From an uncultured Eubacteriales bacterium (lineage in GTDB: Bacteria; Bacillota; Clostridia; Oscillospirales; CAG-272), in contig CAKRZR010000012.1 of assembly GCA_934433485.1 (NCBI GenBank), positions 16,595-80,594 of the forward strand: DNA of 64,000 bases, given 5' to 3'. The translations under genes were made by a program, and so were the position numbers. Below the pieces are notes generated by a model. That model was not told where the DNA came from, did not search any database, and worked only from the letters and a program-made list of their open reading frames with translations. This document shows positions 50,245-59,627 of the stretch, piece by piece. The number at the start of each line of letters is the position of its first letter. The stretch's first letter is position 1.

Positions 50245-50889
50245 ATGTTATTGGACAGATGGATCGCGAAAAAGGTTGCCGCCGCGGAAAGCGAGATTTT
50301 ACAGAAGTATTACGCCGAGGTCGAGAACATGTATGAGAAAATGCGCGGCTGGCGGCACGATTACCGGAGCCACATCCAGGCGATGAAGGTACACGCGAAA
50401 AACGGGGAGTACGCGGAGATCGACCGCTATTTGGACATGTTGGACGACGATCTGACGCACGTGGAGACCGTGATCAAAACCGGCAACAAAATGACGGACG
50501 CGATCCTGAACAGCAAGCTCTCCATCGCCGCCGCGAAGCACATACAGGTTAAAGCGGAGGCACGCATTCCCGTGTCGCTGACGGTCTCAGAACTGGATCT
50601 CTGCATCGTGATCGGAAACCTGCTGGATAACGCCATAGACGCGTGCTCCGCGCTGCCGGAGGAGGAACGGCTGATCCGCCTCTATATGGAGATGAAAGGA
50701 AACTACCTGTATCTTGCGCTGACGAATACCGCGACAGGTCAGAAGAAGTCCGATTTCCGCACCACCAAGGGAGCAGGACATGGCTATGGGCTTGCGCGTG
50801 TGGACGCAATCGTCCAAAAGTACGGCGGGTATCTGACGCGTGCCAGCGAGGACGGCGCCTTTTCCACAGAGGTGCTCCTGCCGCAATGA
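50245..50889 (+). CDS. GHKL-type histidine kinase without membrane sensor domain
   Basis: 214 aa. The phospho-acceptor histidine is in WRHDYRSH (about residue 36), and the ATPase domain has NLLDNAIDAC and GHGYGLARV (GHKL boxes N and G). The usual multi-span input domain is missing, so the protein is about half the length of AgrC/ComD-like kinases. It may sense through an unseen partner or act as a cytosolic kinase. It is translated directly after the response regulator. A terminator follows. Confidence 0.85.
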   Translation: MLLDRWIAKKVAAAESEILQKYYAEVENMYEKMRGWRHDYRSHIQAMKVHAKNGEYAEIDRYLDMLDDDLTHVETVIKTGNKMTDAILNSKLSIAAAKHIQVKAEARIPVSLTVSELDLCIVIGNLLDNAIDACSALPEEERLIRLYMEMKGNYLYLALTNTATGQKKSDFRTTKGAGHGYGLARVDAIVQKYGGYLTRASEDGAFSTEVLLPQ

Positions 50890-50895
50890 ATACAC

Positions 50896-50950
50896 AAAAA
50901 GTGCAATTCGCATCAAATTTCCGACGTTTGACAACAGATTGCACTTTTTT
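50896..50950 (+). terminator. Terminator after the two-component genes
   Basis: AAAAAGTGCAAT and ATTGCACTTTTTT form the stem at 50896-50907 and 50938-50950, with a 30-nt loop. Confidence 0.65.
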
Positions 50951-50961
50951 GCTGTATTCCA

Positions 50962-50970
50962 TGCTATAAT
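50962..50970 (+). promoter_or_regulatory. Extended -10 promoter of the ABC pair
   Basis: TGCTATAAT with TATAAT at 50965-50970 and no good -35 at 17 bp. Weak -35 boxes are typical of promoters that need an activator, so the adjacent LytTR regulator is a candidate. Confidence 0.65.
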
Positions 50971-50999
50971 GCGGGTAGTAAAGCATGGAGGAGGTTACT

Positions 51000-52832
51000 A
51001 TGCGGTCCAAAACAAAAGAACAAAAAAACAAACCGAAATACGGGAAGTGGAGCTGCCTGGTCTGGGCGATCCGGAACCTGTGGCGCATCGACAGGCGCTT
51101 TGTTTTCTTCATTTTCGCGTCCGTGCCGGTGGCGGTCGTCTGGCCTCTGTTCAACTCCTATTTTGTAAAATACCTCATCGACAGCATCGGCGCGGGAAAG
51201 CCTTTTGCGGTGCTCGCGTGGATCGTCGGCTTGTTTATCGCGGCAAGCCTGATATTCAGGATCGTAAGCAATTTTATAAGTACGCGCTGCCAGTCCAGAC
51301 GGTACTATCCCACGCTCATCTATCAAGGTGAGATGAGCTACATGGAGAACTATCAAACAGATTTTGAGAACACCGAAAAGCAGGATTTCAAAGAGATCAG
51401 CGGATACGCATGGAATGACGCGGCAAGCGGGAACTGTTCTCTGGAGTTTATCTGGCAAGATTTCTCTGGAGCGCTCATCCATCTTTTGGGGATCGCCACC
51501 TACGCTTCCCTGCTCGCGTTTATCCATCCCATCATATTTGTCGTTGTGCTCCTCGTGTCCGTTCTCTCCTATTTTACCACGCTGTGGCAGAACAAATACT
51601 ATGAAAAGAACAAGCACCACTGGGAAAAGGAGAACCGGAAGGCGGGATACATAGGCGGTCTTTCCGAAAACCTGCAGGCGGCAAAGGATATCAAGCTGTA
51701 CGGACTCGCGGATTGGCTGAACAACATGCTGCGCGATTATCGCTCCTATATCATTCTGTGGAACAAGCGATGCCGCCTGCGCGGTCTTTGGGCGTCCATT
51801 CTTGCCGGACTTATGACGCTGTTGCAGGACGGCACTGCCTACGTGGTACTGATCGGCATGCTCCTTGCCGGGAAACTGTCCGCCGGTGATTTCGTGTTCT
51901 ATTTCGGCATTGTCGGCAGTGTCGCGGGATTTTTGCAGAGCATCGTGGCGGATGTGGCCAAGCTCAACCAAAGAGCCGACAAGATCGCCTATTTCCGTGC
52001 GTTCTTTGATTATCCGAATACCTGCAACCACGGCAAAGGCTGCGCGCTGCCCACCGGTGCGGTCACCATCGAGCTGCGGGATGTATGGTACAAATATGAT
52101 GGCGCGGAGGATTACACGCTGAAAGGCATTCGGTTCACCCTGCACGCGGGAGAAAGCCTTGCGCTGGTCGGCGTCAACGGTGCGGGCAAAACCACCCTTG
52201 TAAAGCTGATCTGCGGTCTCTACAGACCCACCAGGGGGGAGATTCTCGTAAACGGTCGGCCGATCGACGATTACAACATTGAAGAATACTATACGCTGAT
52301 CTCGGCGGTTTTCCAGGAGATCCGTCCGGTCTGCTTTACCATGTTTGAGTATGTGGCAAACGCGGAACTCGACCGGCCTACCGCGCGAGATGACGCGAAG
52401 ACGGCGATGCAGCTAGCGGGCATCTGGGAGAAGATCGAAAGCCTTGAGCACGGCATGGACACGCATCTGATGAAGGGTATCTATGACGACGGCGTGGATC
52501 TCTCCGGCGGGGAAATGCAGAAGCTGGTGCTGGCGCGTGCGCTCTACAAAAAGAGCGTCATCCTGATTCTGGACGAACCTACAGCGGCGCTGGATCCCAT
52601 TGCGGAAAACAACCTGTATCAGCGGTACAGGGAGTTGACATATGGCAAGACCTCTGTTTTTATCTCTCACCGCTTCGCGAGCACCCGGTTCTGTGACCGG
52701 ATCCTCTTATTGGAGGATGGTAAGGTCGCGGAAAGCGGCACATACGCGGAGCTGATGCGGCAAAACGGGAAGTACGCCTACATGTTCGGCGTACAGGCAA
52801 AATACTACACGGAGGGTGAGAGCCATGCGTAA
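51000..52832 (+). CDS. ABC exporter half-transporter A
   Basis: 610 aa, ATG at 51000 behind GGAGG. Six membrane spans precede the ATPase with LVGVNGAGKTT, LSGGEMQKLVLARAL, LILDEPTAALDP and FISHRF. The signature reads GGEMQ instead of GGQ. It lacks an N-terminal C39 peptidase, so it does not cleave leader peptides itself. Its partner starts eight bases before the stop. Placement after a LytTR/GHKL pair suggests export of, or immunity to, a peptide or other antimicrobial. I found no precursor peptide gene nearby. Confidence 0.85.
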   Translation: MRSKTKEQKNKPKYGKWSCLVWAIRNLWRIDRRFVFFIFASVPVAVVWPLFNSYFVKYLIDSIGAGKPFAVLAWIVGLFIAASLIFRIVSNFISTRCQSRRYYPTLIYQGEMSYMENYQTDFENTEKQDFKEISGYAWNDAASGNCSLEFIWQDFSGALIHLLGIATYASLLAFIHPIIFVVVLLVSVLSYFTTLWQNKYYEKNKHHWEKENRKAGYIGGLSENLQAAKDIKLYGLADWLNNMLRDYRSYIILWNKRCRLRGLWASILAGLMTLLQDGTAYVVLIGMLLAGKLSAGDFVFYFGIVGSVAGFLQSIVADVAKLNQRADKIAYFRAFFDYPNTCNHGKGCALPTGAVTIELRDVWYKYDGAEDYTLKGIRFTLHAGESLALVGVNGAGKTTLVKLICGLYRPTRGEILVNGRPIDDYNIEEYYTLISAVFQEIRPVCFTMFEYVANAELDRPTARDDAKTAMQLAGIWEKIESLEHGMDTHLMKGIYDDGVDLSGGEMQKLVLARALYKKSVILILDEPTAALDPIAENNLYQRYRELTYGKTSVFISHRFASTRFCDRILLLEDGKVAESGTYAELMRQNGKYAYMFGVQAKYYTEGESHA

Positions 52833-54663
52833 AGAATCTGTAACCATGCGCGCGTTGAAGCGTTACAGCTCCTATAACAAACTGTACTTCCCGACGGCGT
52901 TCCTGTACTTCATTTTCAACTCGGTTTCCCCCTATTTCAATCTGTGGATGTCCTCGGAGATCGTAACCGCGCTGTATGAGGGCAGAGACAGGAAGGCTGT
53001 TTTCACCCTTGTGGTGATCACACTATTTGGCAATCTTTTCATCCATACGCTTGGCACCTTACTCGACAACGCGCTCAACACACAGTTTGAAAAGCTGAAC
53101 AACAACGAAGCGCTGGCGTTCAATCAGAAGACGCTCTCTCTGGATTACGACAAGCTGGAAGATCCTGAAATCCGTCTGTTGCGGAGAAAGATCAAGGAAA
53201 ACGGGTATATCAACGGATATGGCGTTACCTATATGCGCAATTCCGTCAATCGCCTGATGGTGTGTATCATCCGGCTCGTATTTTCGCTGATTCTTTTCCT
53301 GGAAATGATCACGAAAATCGCCGCGGTCGGCTTCCGTTGGCAGGGACTCGTGCTTGTGCTGGGGATGCTCCTGTTTACGGTGCTGCAATATGTCTGGAGC
53401 TTCCATATAGTTCAGTATATCGCTGCATATAACAAAAAAGTCGGTGACGAGATGCTAAATGCAAACAGATTTAGCACGGGGCTGGAAAATACCGGGATGG
53501 ACGCAAGGATCTATAGGCAGGCGGATCTGGTCTTCAAGATCAATCAAAAGATGGGGCAAAGCAACCTGAAAGCTTTTTCTGATTACAACAGGATTTCATT
53601 CAAAACAGCGATTCCAGAAGCAATTCTGAATAGTATATGCACACTGTTCAATTTTCTGTTGGTATGCTTTTACTGTGCGATAGGCGCTTTCCCGGTGGGC
53701 AGCGTGATCAAATATACGGGGTATCTCGGTCGTTTTATGTCCGAACTCGACGTATTTTTCAACACTTTTTTTCAATTTCGGGAAAATGAGCCATTCCTCA
53801 AGCTTTATTTGGAGTATTTCGACATTCCAAATGAGATGTACCAGGGTTCTCTCACTGTGGAAAAGCGAAGCGACAAGAAATTCGATATCGAATTCCGCGA
53901 TGTCAGCTTCCGCTACGCAGGCAGCGATACATACGCCTTAAAGCACGTGAACCTGACCTTCAAGGTCGGCGAGCGGTTGGCGGTGGTGGGTATGAACGGC
54001 TCCGGTAAGACGACGTTTATCAAACTGATGTGCCGCCTGTACGATCCGACCGAGGGCGAGATCTACATGAATGATTTCAACGTCCGCAAATACGATTACA
54101 GACAGTATCTCGATCTGTTCTCCATCGTTTTCCAGGACTATTCCCTGCTGGCTTTGCCGCTCGGCAACAACGTGTCGTCCGCTGCCACATGGAACGAGGA
54201 AAGGGCGGAAAGGTGCCTGCGCGAGGTCGGTTTCGGGGAACGGTACGACGAGATGCCGAAAGGACTGGAAACGCCGATTTACAAGAATTTCGATGACGAC
54301 GGCGTGAACGTATCGGGCGGAGAAGCACAGAAGATCGCGCTTGCCCGTGCGCTGTACAAGGACGCGCCCTTTATCATCCTCGACGAGCCGACCGCGGCGT
54401 TGGACCCGATCGCAGAGTCGGAGATCTACGCCAAGTTTGACGAGATCGTAGGAGACAAAACCGCGATCTATATCAGCCACCGGCTATCCTCGTGCCGGTT
54501 CTGCGACAAGATCGCGGTATTCGATAAAGGGGAGATCGTCCAGATCGGCTCCCATGAAGAGCTGCTCGCAGACAAAGACGGAAAGTACTATGAGCTATGG
54601 ACGGCACAGGCGCAGTATTACACAAATCCTGAGGATACTTTGAATAAATCGATAAAAAGCTGA
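52825..54663 (+). CDS. ABC exporter half-transporter B
   Basis: 612 aa. The ATG at 52825 sits inside the end of the partner gene, behind GGAGGG, so translation is coupled. The ATPase has VVGMNGSGKTT, VSGGEAQKIALARAL and FIILDEPTAALDP; Val replaces Leu at the signature start. The two subunits are clearly related but not close paralogues, typical of a heterodimer. A gene remnant and terminator follow. The substrate is unknown. Confidence 0.85.
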   Translation: MRKESVTMRALKRYSSYNKLYFPTAFLYFIFNSVSPYFNLWMSSEIVTALYEGRDRKAVFTLVVITLFGNLFIHTLGTLLDNALNTQFEKLNNNEALAFNQKTLSLDYDKLEDPEIRLLRRKIKENGYINGYGVTYMRNSVNRLMVCIIRLVFSLILFLEMITKIAAVGFRWQGLVLVLGMLLFTVLQYVWSFHIVQYIAAYNKKVGDEMLNANRFSTGLENTGMDARIYRQADLVFKINQKMGQSNLKAFSDYNRISFKTAIPEAILNSICTLFNFLLVCFYCAIGAFPVGSVIKYTGYLGRFMSELDVFFNTFFQFRENEPFLKLYLEYFDIPNEMYQGSLTVEKRSDKKFDIEFRDVSFRYAGSDTYALKHVNLTFKVGERLAVVGMNGSGKTTFIKLMCRLYDPTEGEIYMNDFNVRKYDYRQYLDLFSIVFQDYSLLALPLGNNVSSAATWNEERAERCLREVGFGERYDEMPKGLETPIYKNFDDDGVNVSGGEAQKIALARALYKDAPFIILDEPTAALDPIAESEIYAKFDEIVGDKTAIYISHRLSSCRFCDKIAVFDKGEIVQIGSHEELLADKDGKYYELWTAQAQYYTNPEDTLNKSIKS

Positions 54664-54730
54664 TATATAGAGGCTTTATCGCAAAAACAACCTTAAATCA
54701 TAGGCTTCCTAAGCTTTGCAAAACAGAATA

Positions 54731-54850
54731 AAACCGTTCACGATCTGGAATTATCTCTCCACACCCTACGACTGCAACCGCTTCAGCCTTGTGGACGATG
54801 ATCATCGCGCACTGGTCAGCAGCCGTATCGCGGAGCTGATTCGGAAATAG
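54731..54850 (+). pseudogene. C-terminal fragment of an unidentified gene
   Basis: A frame without start codon or ribosome site encodes KPFTIWNYLSTPYDCNRFS followed by LVDDDHRALVSSRIAELIRK and a stop. It reads like an intact protein C-terminus whose body has been deleted. The family is not recognised. It lies between the ABC pair and a terminator. Confidence 0.5.
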
Positions 54851-54860
54851 TAGAGAAACA

Positions 54861-54912
54861 TAAAAAACGCCGCCGCGTCCATGCCTGGTAGGGTATGGAT
54901 ACGGCGGTTTTG
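54861..54912. terminator. Bidirectional terminator
   Basis: AACGCCGCCGCGTCCATGCC and GGTATGGATACGGCGGTTTT form a long hairpin with flanking A- and T-runs. Confidence 0.75.
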
Positions 54913-54925
54913 TCTTGCCAAGTTT

Positions 54926-55420
54926 TTATGTCTGCGGTTCCACAATACGGTACAATACGAGAAAGTCCTCGATCACCCCGGTATAAGCGATTTCATCCTG
55001 TATTGTCTTGAGGTACCGGAATCCCGCCTTTTCGTAGGCTTTGATGGCTCTGTGATTGCGTGCGGCTACACGAAGCAGTATTCTGCCATGGTGCCTTTTT
55101 ACCCGACACAGCTCCGTGACGCAGCGATCGACAAAAGCTGCTCCATATCCATGTCCACAAAGCCACGGTGCCATCGACCATCCTACCCAGAGATCGCTGC
55201 CCTCGTACTGACAGGCGACCTGACCGAGTATCAAGCCGTCGCACAGCAGGCAGAATTGCTCGCTTCCCCATGTGGTTTCGTCCAGCAGATAGTCGTTCGG
55301 CGTGCCTTTGAAATTGTAAACGTCGTAGGGTGGATCGTATTCCCATAGGGCAATGGCATCTGCGGTTTTTCGACACAGCGGTTCCAGATGGCCATGTGCC
55401 ATGCGGATCTGATTCTTCAT
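54926..55420 (-). CDS. GNAT-family acetyltransferase (RimJ/RimL-like)
   Basis: 164 aa; the ATG at 55420 gives MKNQIRMAHGHLEPLCRK. The region GWSMAPWLCGHGYGAAFVDRC carries the acetyl-CoA loop (about residues 78-98), and VAARNHRAIKAYEKAGF is the typical GNAT C-terminal motif. It belongs to the RimJ/RimL-like group that acetylates amino groups on proteins or small molecules. It is a single gene next to tRNA-Leu, with no operon partners. Confidence 0.85.
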   Translation of the reverse strand: MKNQIRMAHGHLEPLCRKTADAIALWEYDPPYDVYNFKGTPNDYLLDETTWGSEQFCLLCDGLILGQVACQYEGSDLWVGWSMAPWLCGHGYGAAFVDRCVTELCRVKRHHGRILLRVAARNHRAIKAYEKAGFRYLKTIQDEIAYTGVIEDFLVLYRIVEPQT

Positions 55421-55646
55421 GATTCTGTCCTCCCGAATAAAATGCGGAGGGTCAGGAAGCGTGCGCCCTCCATACACGGTTCATTTTCATAAAAAATCAC
55501 CCTTTCTCTACAGAATTCGGCAATGCGGCAGAAAATCTCTACGCTGCGAGCGATCAAAACGACAGATCCCATTCTGCATGGCGCATTCCGGCAAATCCAT
55601 GTGATAAAACAAAAACCCACATTCCAGAGAACGCAGGTCCTGTTTA

Positions 55647-55731
55647 TGCCGGTGGCGGGGGTCGAACCCGCACGGGGTATTAGCCCAACGGATTTTGAGT
55701 CCGCCTCGTCTGCCAGTTCCAACACACCGGC
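55647..55731 (-). tRNA. tRNA-Leu (CAA)
   Basis: 85 nt on the minus strand. The acceptor arms GCCGGTG/CACCGGC pair, the anticodon loop reads CTCAAAA (anticodon CAA), there is a class II variable arm (TGGG...CCC), and the T-loop GGTTCGACC is standard. No CCA is encoded. No integrase lies nearby. Confidence 0.95.
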
Positions 55732-55859
55732 TTGCTCTTTTATTATATCACATTTTGCGTGCGATTGCAATAGCTTTTTGGAAAGTTGTTCGCGAAAACA
55801 CAAAAAAGGATCTGCCTCACCATATAGGATGGAGGGCAGATCCTTTGAAAAGCCGCTGA

Positions 55860-57254
55860 TTATTTCGTGAGCTGCGAGAAGTAGTAGTCGCCGTACCTGT
55901 CAAGGTTGCGGAGGATTTCATCCAATGCCTTGTTGTAGAGGTCGTAATAGTCCTTCGCGTTGTTCTTGCGGCACAGATCGAGGTATGCTCTGATCACATC
56001 GTAGTCGCCGTAGCACTCGTTGACGAGCAGCCGCAGGTCAGAATAAAAACGGAGATTGTTGACAATGTCCGTCTTCGGGAACGAGGAGACCATAGAGGTT
56101 TTGTCGATGACCGGGATATACGACTTGCCAACGATGACCCAGCCGCAGATGGTGTAGGAATTGTCAGCCCAGAGATTGCCGTTCCAGTAGCTGCAATTGA
56201 TACCCTGATTGCCGTTCTGCCAGTAGCCGTTGTAGATTGCGCTCGTGTAGGAGCCGGCATAGAGAACTGCGTAACCCTGGATTTCCGGTTTGGACTTGGA
56301 GTACGCGACCACTACGATCGGACCGTCGCCGTTCGCCGTGACCTTGCCGTTTTCGATATAGGCGCTGCCATATGCAACGGACAGAGTGATATCGTCGTAT
56401 TTCTTATCCGCCCATACGTCGAGGGTGGTAGAGGAGCCGTAGCCATCGAGCTTCCAGATGCCGGGGATGACATCGATGGTGCCGGACGCCGTGTTGTACG
56501 CGTTGCCGACTACGAGGACTTCGAGGCGCAGGAACGGAACACCGCCGTTCGTGTACAGATACACGTAGGTTTTGCCGAGATTCTTGCCCTCCAGCACCTG
56601 ATTCTTGCCGTCGTTGTAGCAGAGTGCGATGCTGCTGTCGGCACTGTACATTTTGTAGCCGGTCTCAAAGAGCTGCACTTCACCGTAATGCATGGTCAGC
56701 ATGTACGTGTTGTTCTCAAAGAACTTGTCAATGCTCACCTGGCTTGCCGGGTAGTACTTACCACCGGAGATGAAAACCGGATTGTACACGTAGCAATCCT
56801 TCGCAGCGTCTTTAACGACGGACGAATCGGTGCTCTCTGTTTCCTTTGTGAGAAGATTGTTCTTCTTCACAACAGAGGACGGAATGCGGGACGTGTAATC
56901 GAACACGGTACCGGCAGGATTGTGGGTTACAGGATCGGACGCGGCGTCTACCAGCACATTTGCATAATAATCGGTTGCCTTGTAGTAAATGCCGTTTACG
57001 TATACGTAGCCGGAATTGTTGGCGCCCGAGCAGTACGGACAAGTGCATGCATAGCGCTTGCCGCAGTAGTCGTCAAGGTAGGTGTAATACGGATTGATGG
57101 TGTTGCAGTTGCCATCGGAACCGGCGGGGAGATAGGTCGTATTGTCAAGGCTGACGGAACCCTTGCCGCGAACGGGAACAGCGGCGGACACACCCATTGC
57201 AAGCGTCATCACGGTCGCAAGGGCAGCGCAGATAATGCGGATACTCTTTTTCAT
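55860..57254 (-). CDS. Secreted protein of unknown function with Cys motif
   Basis: 464 aa. A clear Sec signal peptide (hydrophobic IICAALATVMTLAMGVSAA, cleaved after about residue 25) is present. The mature N-terminus has CGKRYACTCPYC, a four-cysteine cluster that could bind metal or form disulphides. The remainder is Tyr/Gly/Asn-rich, beta-type sequence with a helical C-terminal end (YLDLCRKNNAKDYYDLYNKA). No anchor is visible. I do not recognise the family. A consensus promoter precedes it. Confidence 0.7.
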   Translation of the reverse strand: MKKSIRIICAALATVMTLAMGVSAAVPVRGKGSVSLDNTTYLPAGSDGNCNTINPYYTYLDDYCGKRYACTCPYCSGANNSGYVYVNGIYYKATDYYANVLVDAASDPVTHNPAGTVFDYTSRIPSSVVKKNNLLTKETESTDSSVVKDAAKDCYVYNPVFISGGKYYPASQVSIDKFFENNTYMLTMHYGEVQLFETGYKMYSADSSIALCYNDGKNQVLEGKNLGKTYVYLYTNGGVPFLRLEVLVVGNAYNTASGTIDVIPGIWKLDGYGSSTTLDVWADKKYDDITLSVAYGSAYIENGKVTANGDGPIVVVAYSKSKPEIQGYAVLYAGSYTSAIYNGYWQNGNQGINCSYWNGNLWADNSYTICGWVIVGKSYIPVIDKTSMVSSFPKTDIVNNLRFYSDLRLLVNECYGDYDVIRAYLDLCRKNNAKDYYDLYNKALDEILRNLDRYGDYYFSQLTK

Positions 57255-57331
57255 GATTTCCTCCTAAAGATTGCATAAGATCCAGGCGTCTCTTCCGGAC
57301 ATGGGCAGAGACTTCCTAACTTTCCATAATC

Positions 57332-57360
57332 ATTATACATCACCGCGGATACAAAGTCAA
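57332..57360 (-). promoter_or_regulatory. Promoter of the secreted protein gene
   Basis: On the minus strand TTGACT (57360-57355), 17 bp, TATAAT (57337-57332), giving a leader of about 70 nt. Confidence 0.85.
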
Positions 57361-57568
57361 TAGCAGAGAGCCAAAATTTTCCTCGCAACAAAATCTTTAA
57401 CGATACGCGACGAAATCTGGAATGAATATCAATTATCGTTCGCGTTCAAGCATATATACATATGCATTATATACAGTTATTTCGGCGCCATTTTTCGCCA
57501 TCCGGAGAGGACACCCGCGAAGCTATGTCGAAAACATACCGAGAAAAGGGAAAAAGAAAAGGTATCGA

Positions 57569-57597
57569 TTGCAAAATCGTGCGAAATATGGTATACT
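57569..57597 (+). promoter_or_regulatory. Promoter of the FAD oxidoreductase gene
   Basis: TTGCAA (57569-57574), 17 bp, TATACT (57592-57597). The divergent gap 57255-57630 holds this and the minus-strand promoter; nothing else is seen. Confidence 0.8.
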
Positions 57598-57630
57598 ATC
57601 GCAAAAGAAACGAAACATTTGGAGGAAACG

Positions 57631-59565
57631 ATGACGGAGTATCGGATTTTTGCGGGAAAATTTCGGGTTCCCGTGGTGCGATGCGGATTTTTGTGTGTCG
57701 GCAGCGGCGCCGCTGCGTGGAACGGTGCGCATCTTGCGGCGACGGAAGGGCTTTCCCCGGTTTGTCTTGTGACGGAGGGCGTGAACATGGGTACGTCGCG
57801 CAACACCGGCTCGGACAAACAGACATACTATAAGCAGTCCACGGCAGCGCAGCACTCGGATTCAGCGATGGAGATGGCAGAGGACTATTTTTCCTGCGGC
57901 GCAATGCACGGTGATCTTTGTTTGACCGAGGCCTGCGGTTCTCTCGCGTCTTTTTTCCGCCTTGTGTCGCTTGGCGTACCGTTTCCACACGATCGATTTG
58001 GCGAATATACCGGCTACCGCACCGATCATGATGAGAAATGCCGCGCTACCTCTCTCGGTCCGTTGACCTCGCGTGTGATGACGGAAAAATTAGAGACAGC
58101 GGCGCGACAGGCAGGAGTACAGGTATACGATGGATACCGTGCCATTGAGATTCTGACGCGGGAAACGGACGGCGTGCGCGAAGCATATGGGGTAGCGGCG
58201 ATCGCTCCGACATGTGTGACCGCGGACAATCCGGCGGGGCTGTGTGTGTTTCTCTCTCCGTCGATCCTTTGGGCAACCGGCGGCCCGAGCGCGCTGTATC
58301 AAAAAAGCGTCTATCCGGAAAGCCAGACCGGTTCGTCCGGGATACCGCTGATCGCCGGTGTGCGCGGCACAAATCTCACAGAGTTCCAATACGGTACGGC
58401 GTCGCTGGCGTTCCGGTGGAATGTTTCCGGTTCCTATCAGCAGGTCATCCCGCGCTATGTTTCCACAGACGCGGACGGCGGGGATATGCGCGAGTTTCTG
58501 CCGGAGACGTTTGGCAGCGCGGAGCTGGCGGCACAGGCGGTATTTCGCAAGGGCTACGAGTGGCCGTTCTCTCCGGAAAAGCTGACTTCTCAAGCGCGGT
58601 CGGCACTGGTGGATATGGCGGTATTTGGGGAGACAAGCCGCGGGAGGCGGATCTGGATGGATTTCCGGCGCGATCCGGACGGGATTACCATGGAGCCGCG
58701 AAAAATCGGCACGGAAGCATACACGTATTTGCAAAACAGTGGCGCGCTTGCCGATACGCCGATCCAGCGGCTGCGCGCCATGAACGAAAAGGCGTATCGA
58801 CTCTATCGCGACCACGGCATCGATCTGGAAACGGAGATGTTGGAAATCGGCGTCTGTGCACAGCATATAAACGGCGGGCTGGAATGTGACATCTGGTACG
58901 AAAGTCCGACGCTGCGGCGTTTTTTTCCTTGCGGCGAGGTATCCGGTGTGTTCGGGATTCGTCGACCCGGCGGAAGCGCGCTCAACAATACGCAGGTCAG
59001 CTCTCGCCGTGCCGTGGAACGCGCCGCTTATGCGTACAGAGAGTTGCCGGAGAGAAAGGAGCCTGTGTCCATGCCGCTTTCGCTGCGTTTTGCTTCTCTG
59101 CTGTCGCCGGACGGTATGACAGAGACGGAGGTGCGTGCGGAAATGCGGATGTGGGGCGAGGCAACGGATCGCTGCGCCGCGTTTCTGCGAAATACGGAGG
59201 AGATCCGGACTCTGCGGGAGAAAACCGGCGAAGCAGTGCGCGATTTCTTCCATACATATAAAGCCGCCGATGTGTTCGCGCTCCGTACGCTTGCCATCCA
59301 TTACGATACCCTCGTCGCCCGATACGCCGTGCTGTCCGCGATGCTTGCTTACGCGGAGGATGGCGGCAGATCGCGCGGATCGTATCTCGTGGACGGCGAC
59401 AGCACAATTGATACCGCGCATTTCGATAAGGTGGAGACCAGCACAGTGACCGCGGAACCGGACAGAATGCCGTTCTGTGGGAATTTCTTCGATCCGGTGC
59501 GCCCGATCCCGCGCGAGGAGCGATGGTTCGAGGAGGTCTACCGCGATTTCGGCAGGTGGGAATAA
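57631..59565 (+). CDS. FAD-dependent oxidoreductase (succinate dehydrogenase/aspartate oxidase-like)
   Basis: 644 aa, ATG behind GGAGG. The FAD site is CVGSGAAAWNGAHLA (residues about 16-30), with a modified GxGxxA fingerprint. LSPSILWATGGPSALY and FGIRRPGGSALNNTQVSSR are the second and third FAD contacts of the fumarate reductase/aspartate oxidase group. The exact oxidised substrate is unknown. It is a monocistronic unit with its own promoter and terminator. It lies beside glycan genes but shows no sugar-specific motif. Confidence 0.75.
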   Translation: MTEYRIFAGKFRVPVVRCGFLCVGSGAAAWNGAHLAATEGLSPVCLVTEGVNMGTSRNTGSDKQTYYKQSTAAQHSDSAMEMAEDYFSCGAMHGDLCLTEACGSLASFFRLVSLGVPFPHDRFGEYTGYRTDHDEKCRATSLGPLTSRVMTEKLETAARQAGVQVYDGYRAIEILTRETDGVREAYGVAAIAPTCVTADNPAGLCVFLSPSILWATGGPSALYQKSVYPESQTGSSGIPLIAGVRGTNLTEFQYGTASLAFRWNVSGSYQQVIPRYVSTDADGGDMREFLPETFGSAELAAQAVFRKGYEWPFSPEKLTSQARSALVDMAVFGETSRGRRIWMDFRRDPDGITMEPRKIGTEAYTYLQNSGALADTPIQRLRAMNEKAYRLYRDHGIDLETEMLEIGVCAQHINGGLECDIWYESPTLRRFFPCGEVSGVFGIRRPGGSALNNTQVSSRRAVERAAYAYRELPERKEPVSMPLSLRFASLLSPDGMTETEVRAEMRMWGEATDRCAAFLRNTEEIRTLREKTGEAVRDFFHTYKAADVFALRTLAIHYDTLVARYAVLSAMLAYAEDGGRSRGSYLVDGDSTIDTAHFDKVETSTVTAEPDRMPFCGNFFDPVRPIPREERWFEEVYRDFGRWE

Positions 59566-59573
59566 TCGCATAG

Positions 59574-59622
59574 AAAAGCGCAGACCCTGGGGATTTTCCC
59601 CTGAAAGCGGTCTGCGCTTTTT
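59574..59622. terminator. Bidirectional terminator
   Basis: AAAAGCGCAGACC and GGTCTGCGCTTTTT form a 13-bp stem between the convergent FAD and GH2 genes. Confidence 0.9.
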
Positions 59623-59627
59623 GTAGG

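Noticed and set aside
55647..55731. tRNA-Leu as an integration site for the prophage
   Set aside because: It is about 45 kb from the prophage and no repeat or integrase is near it.
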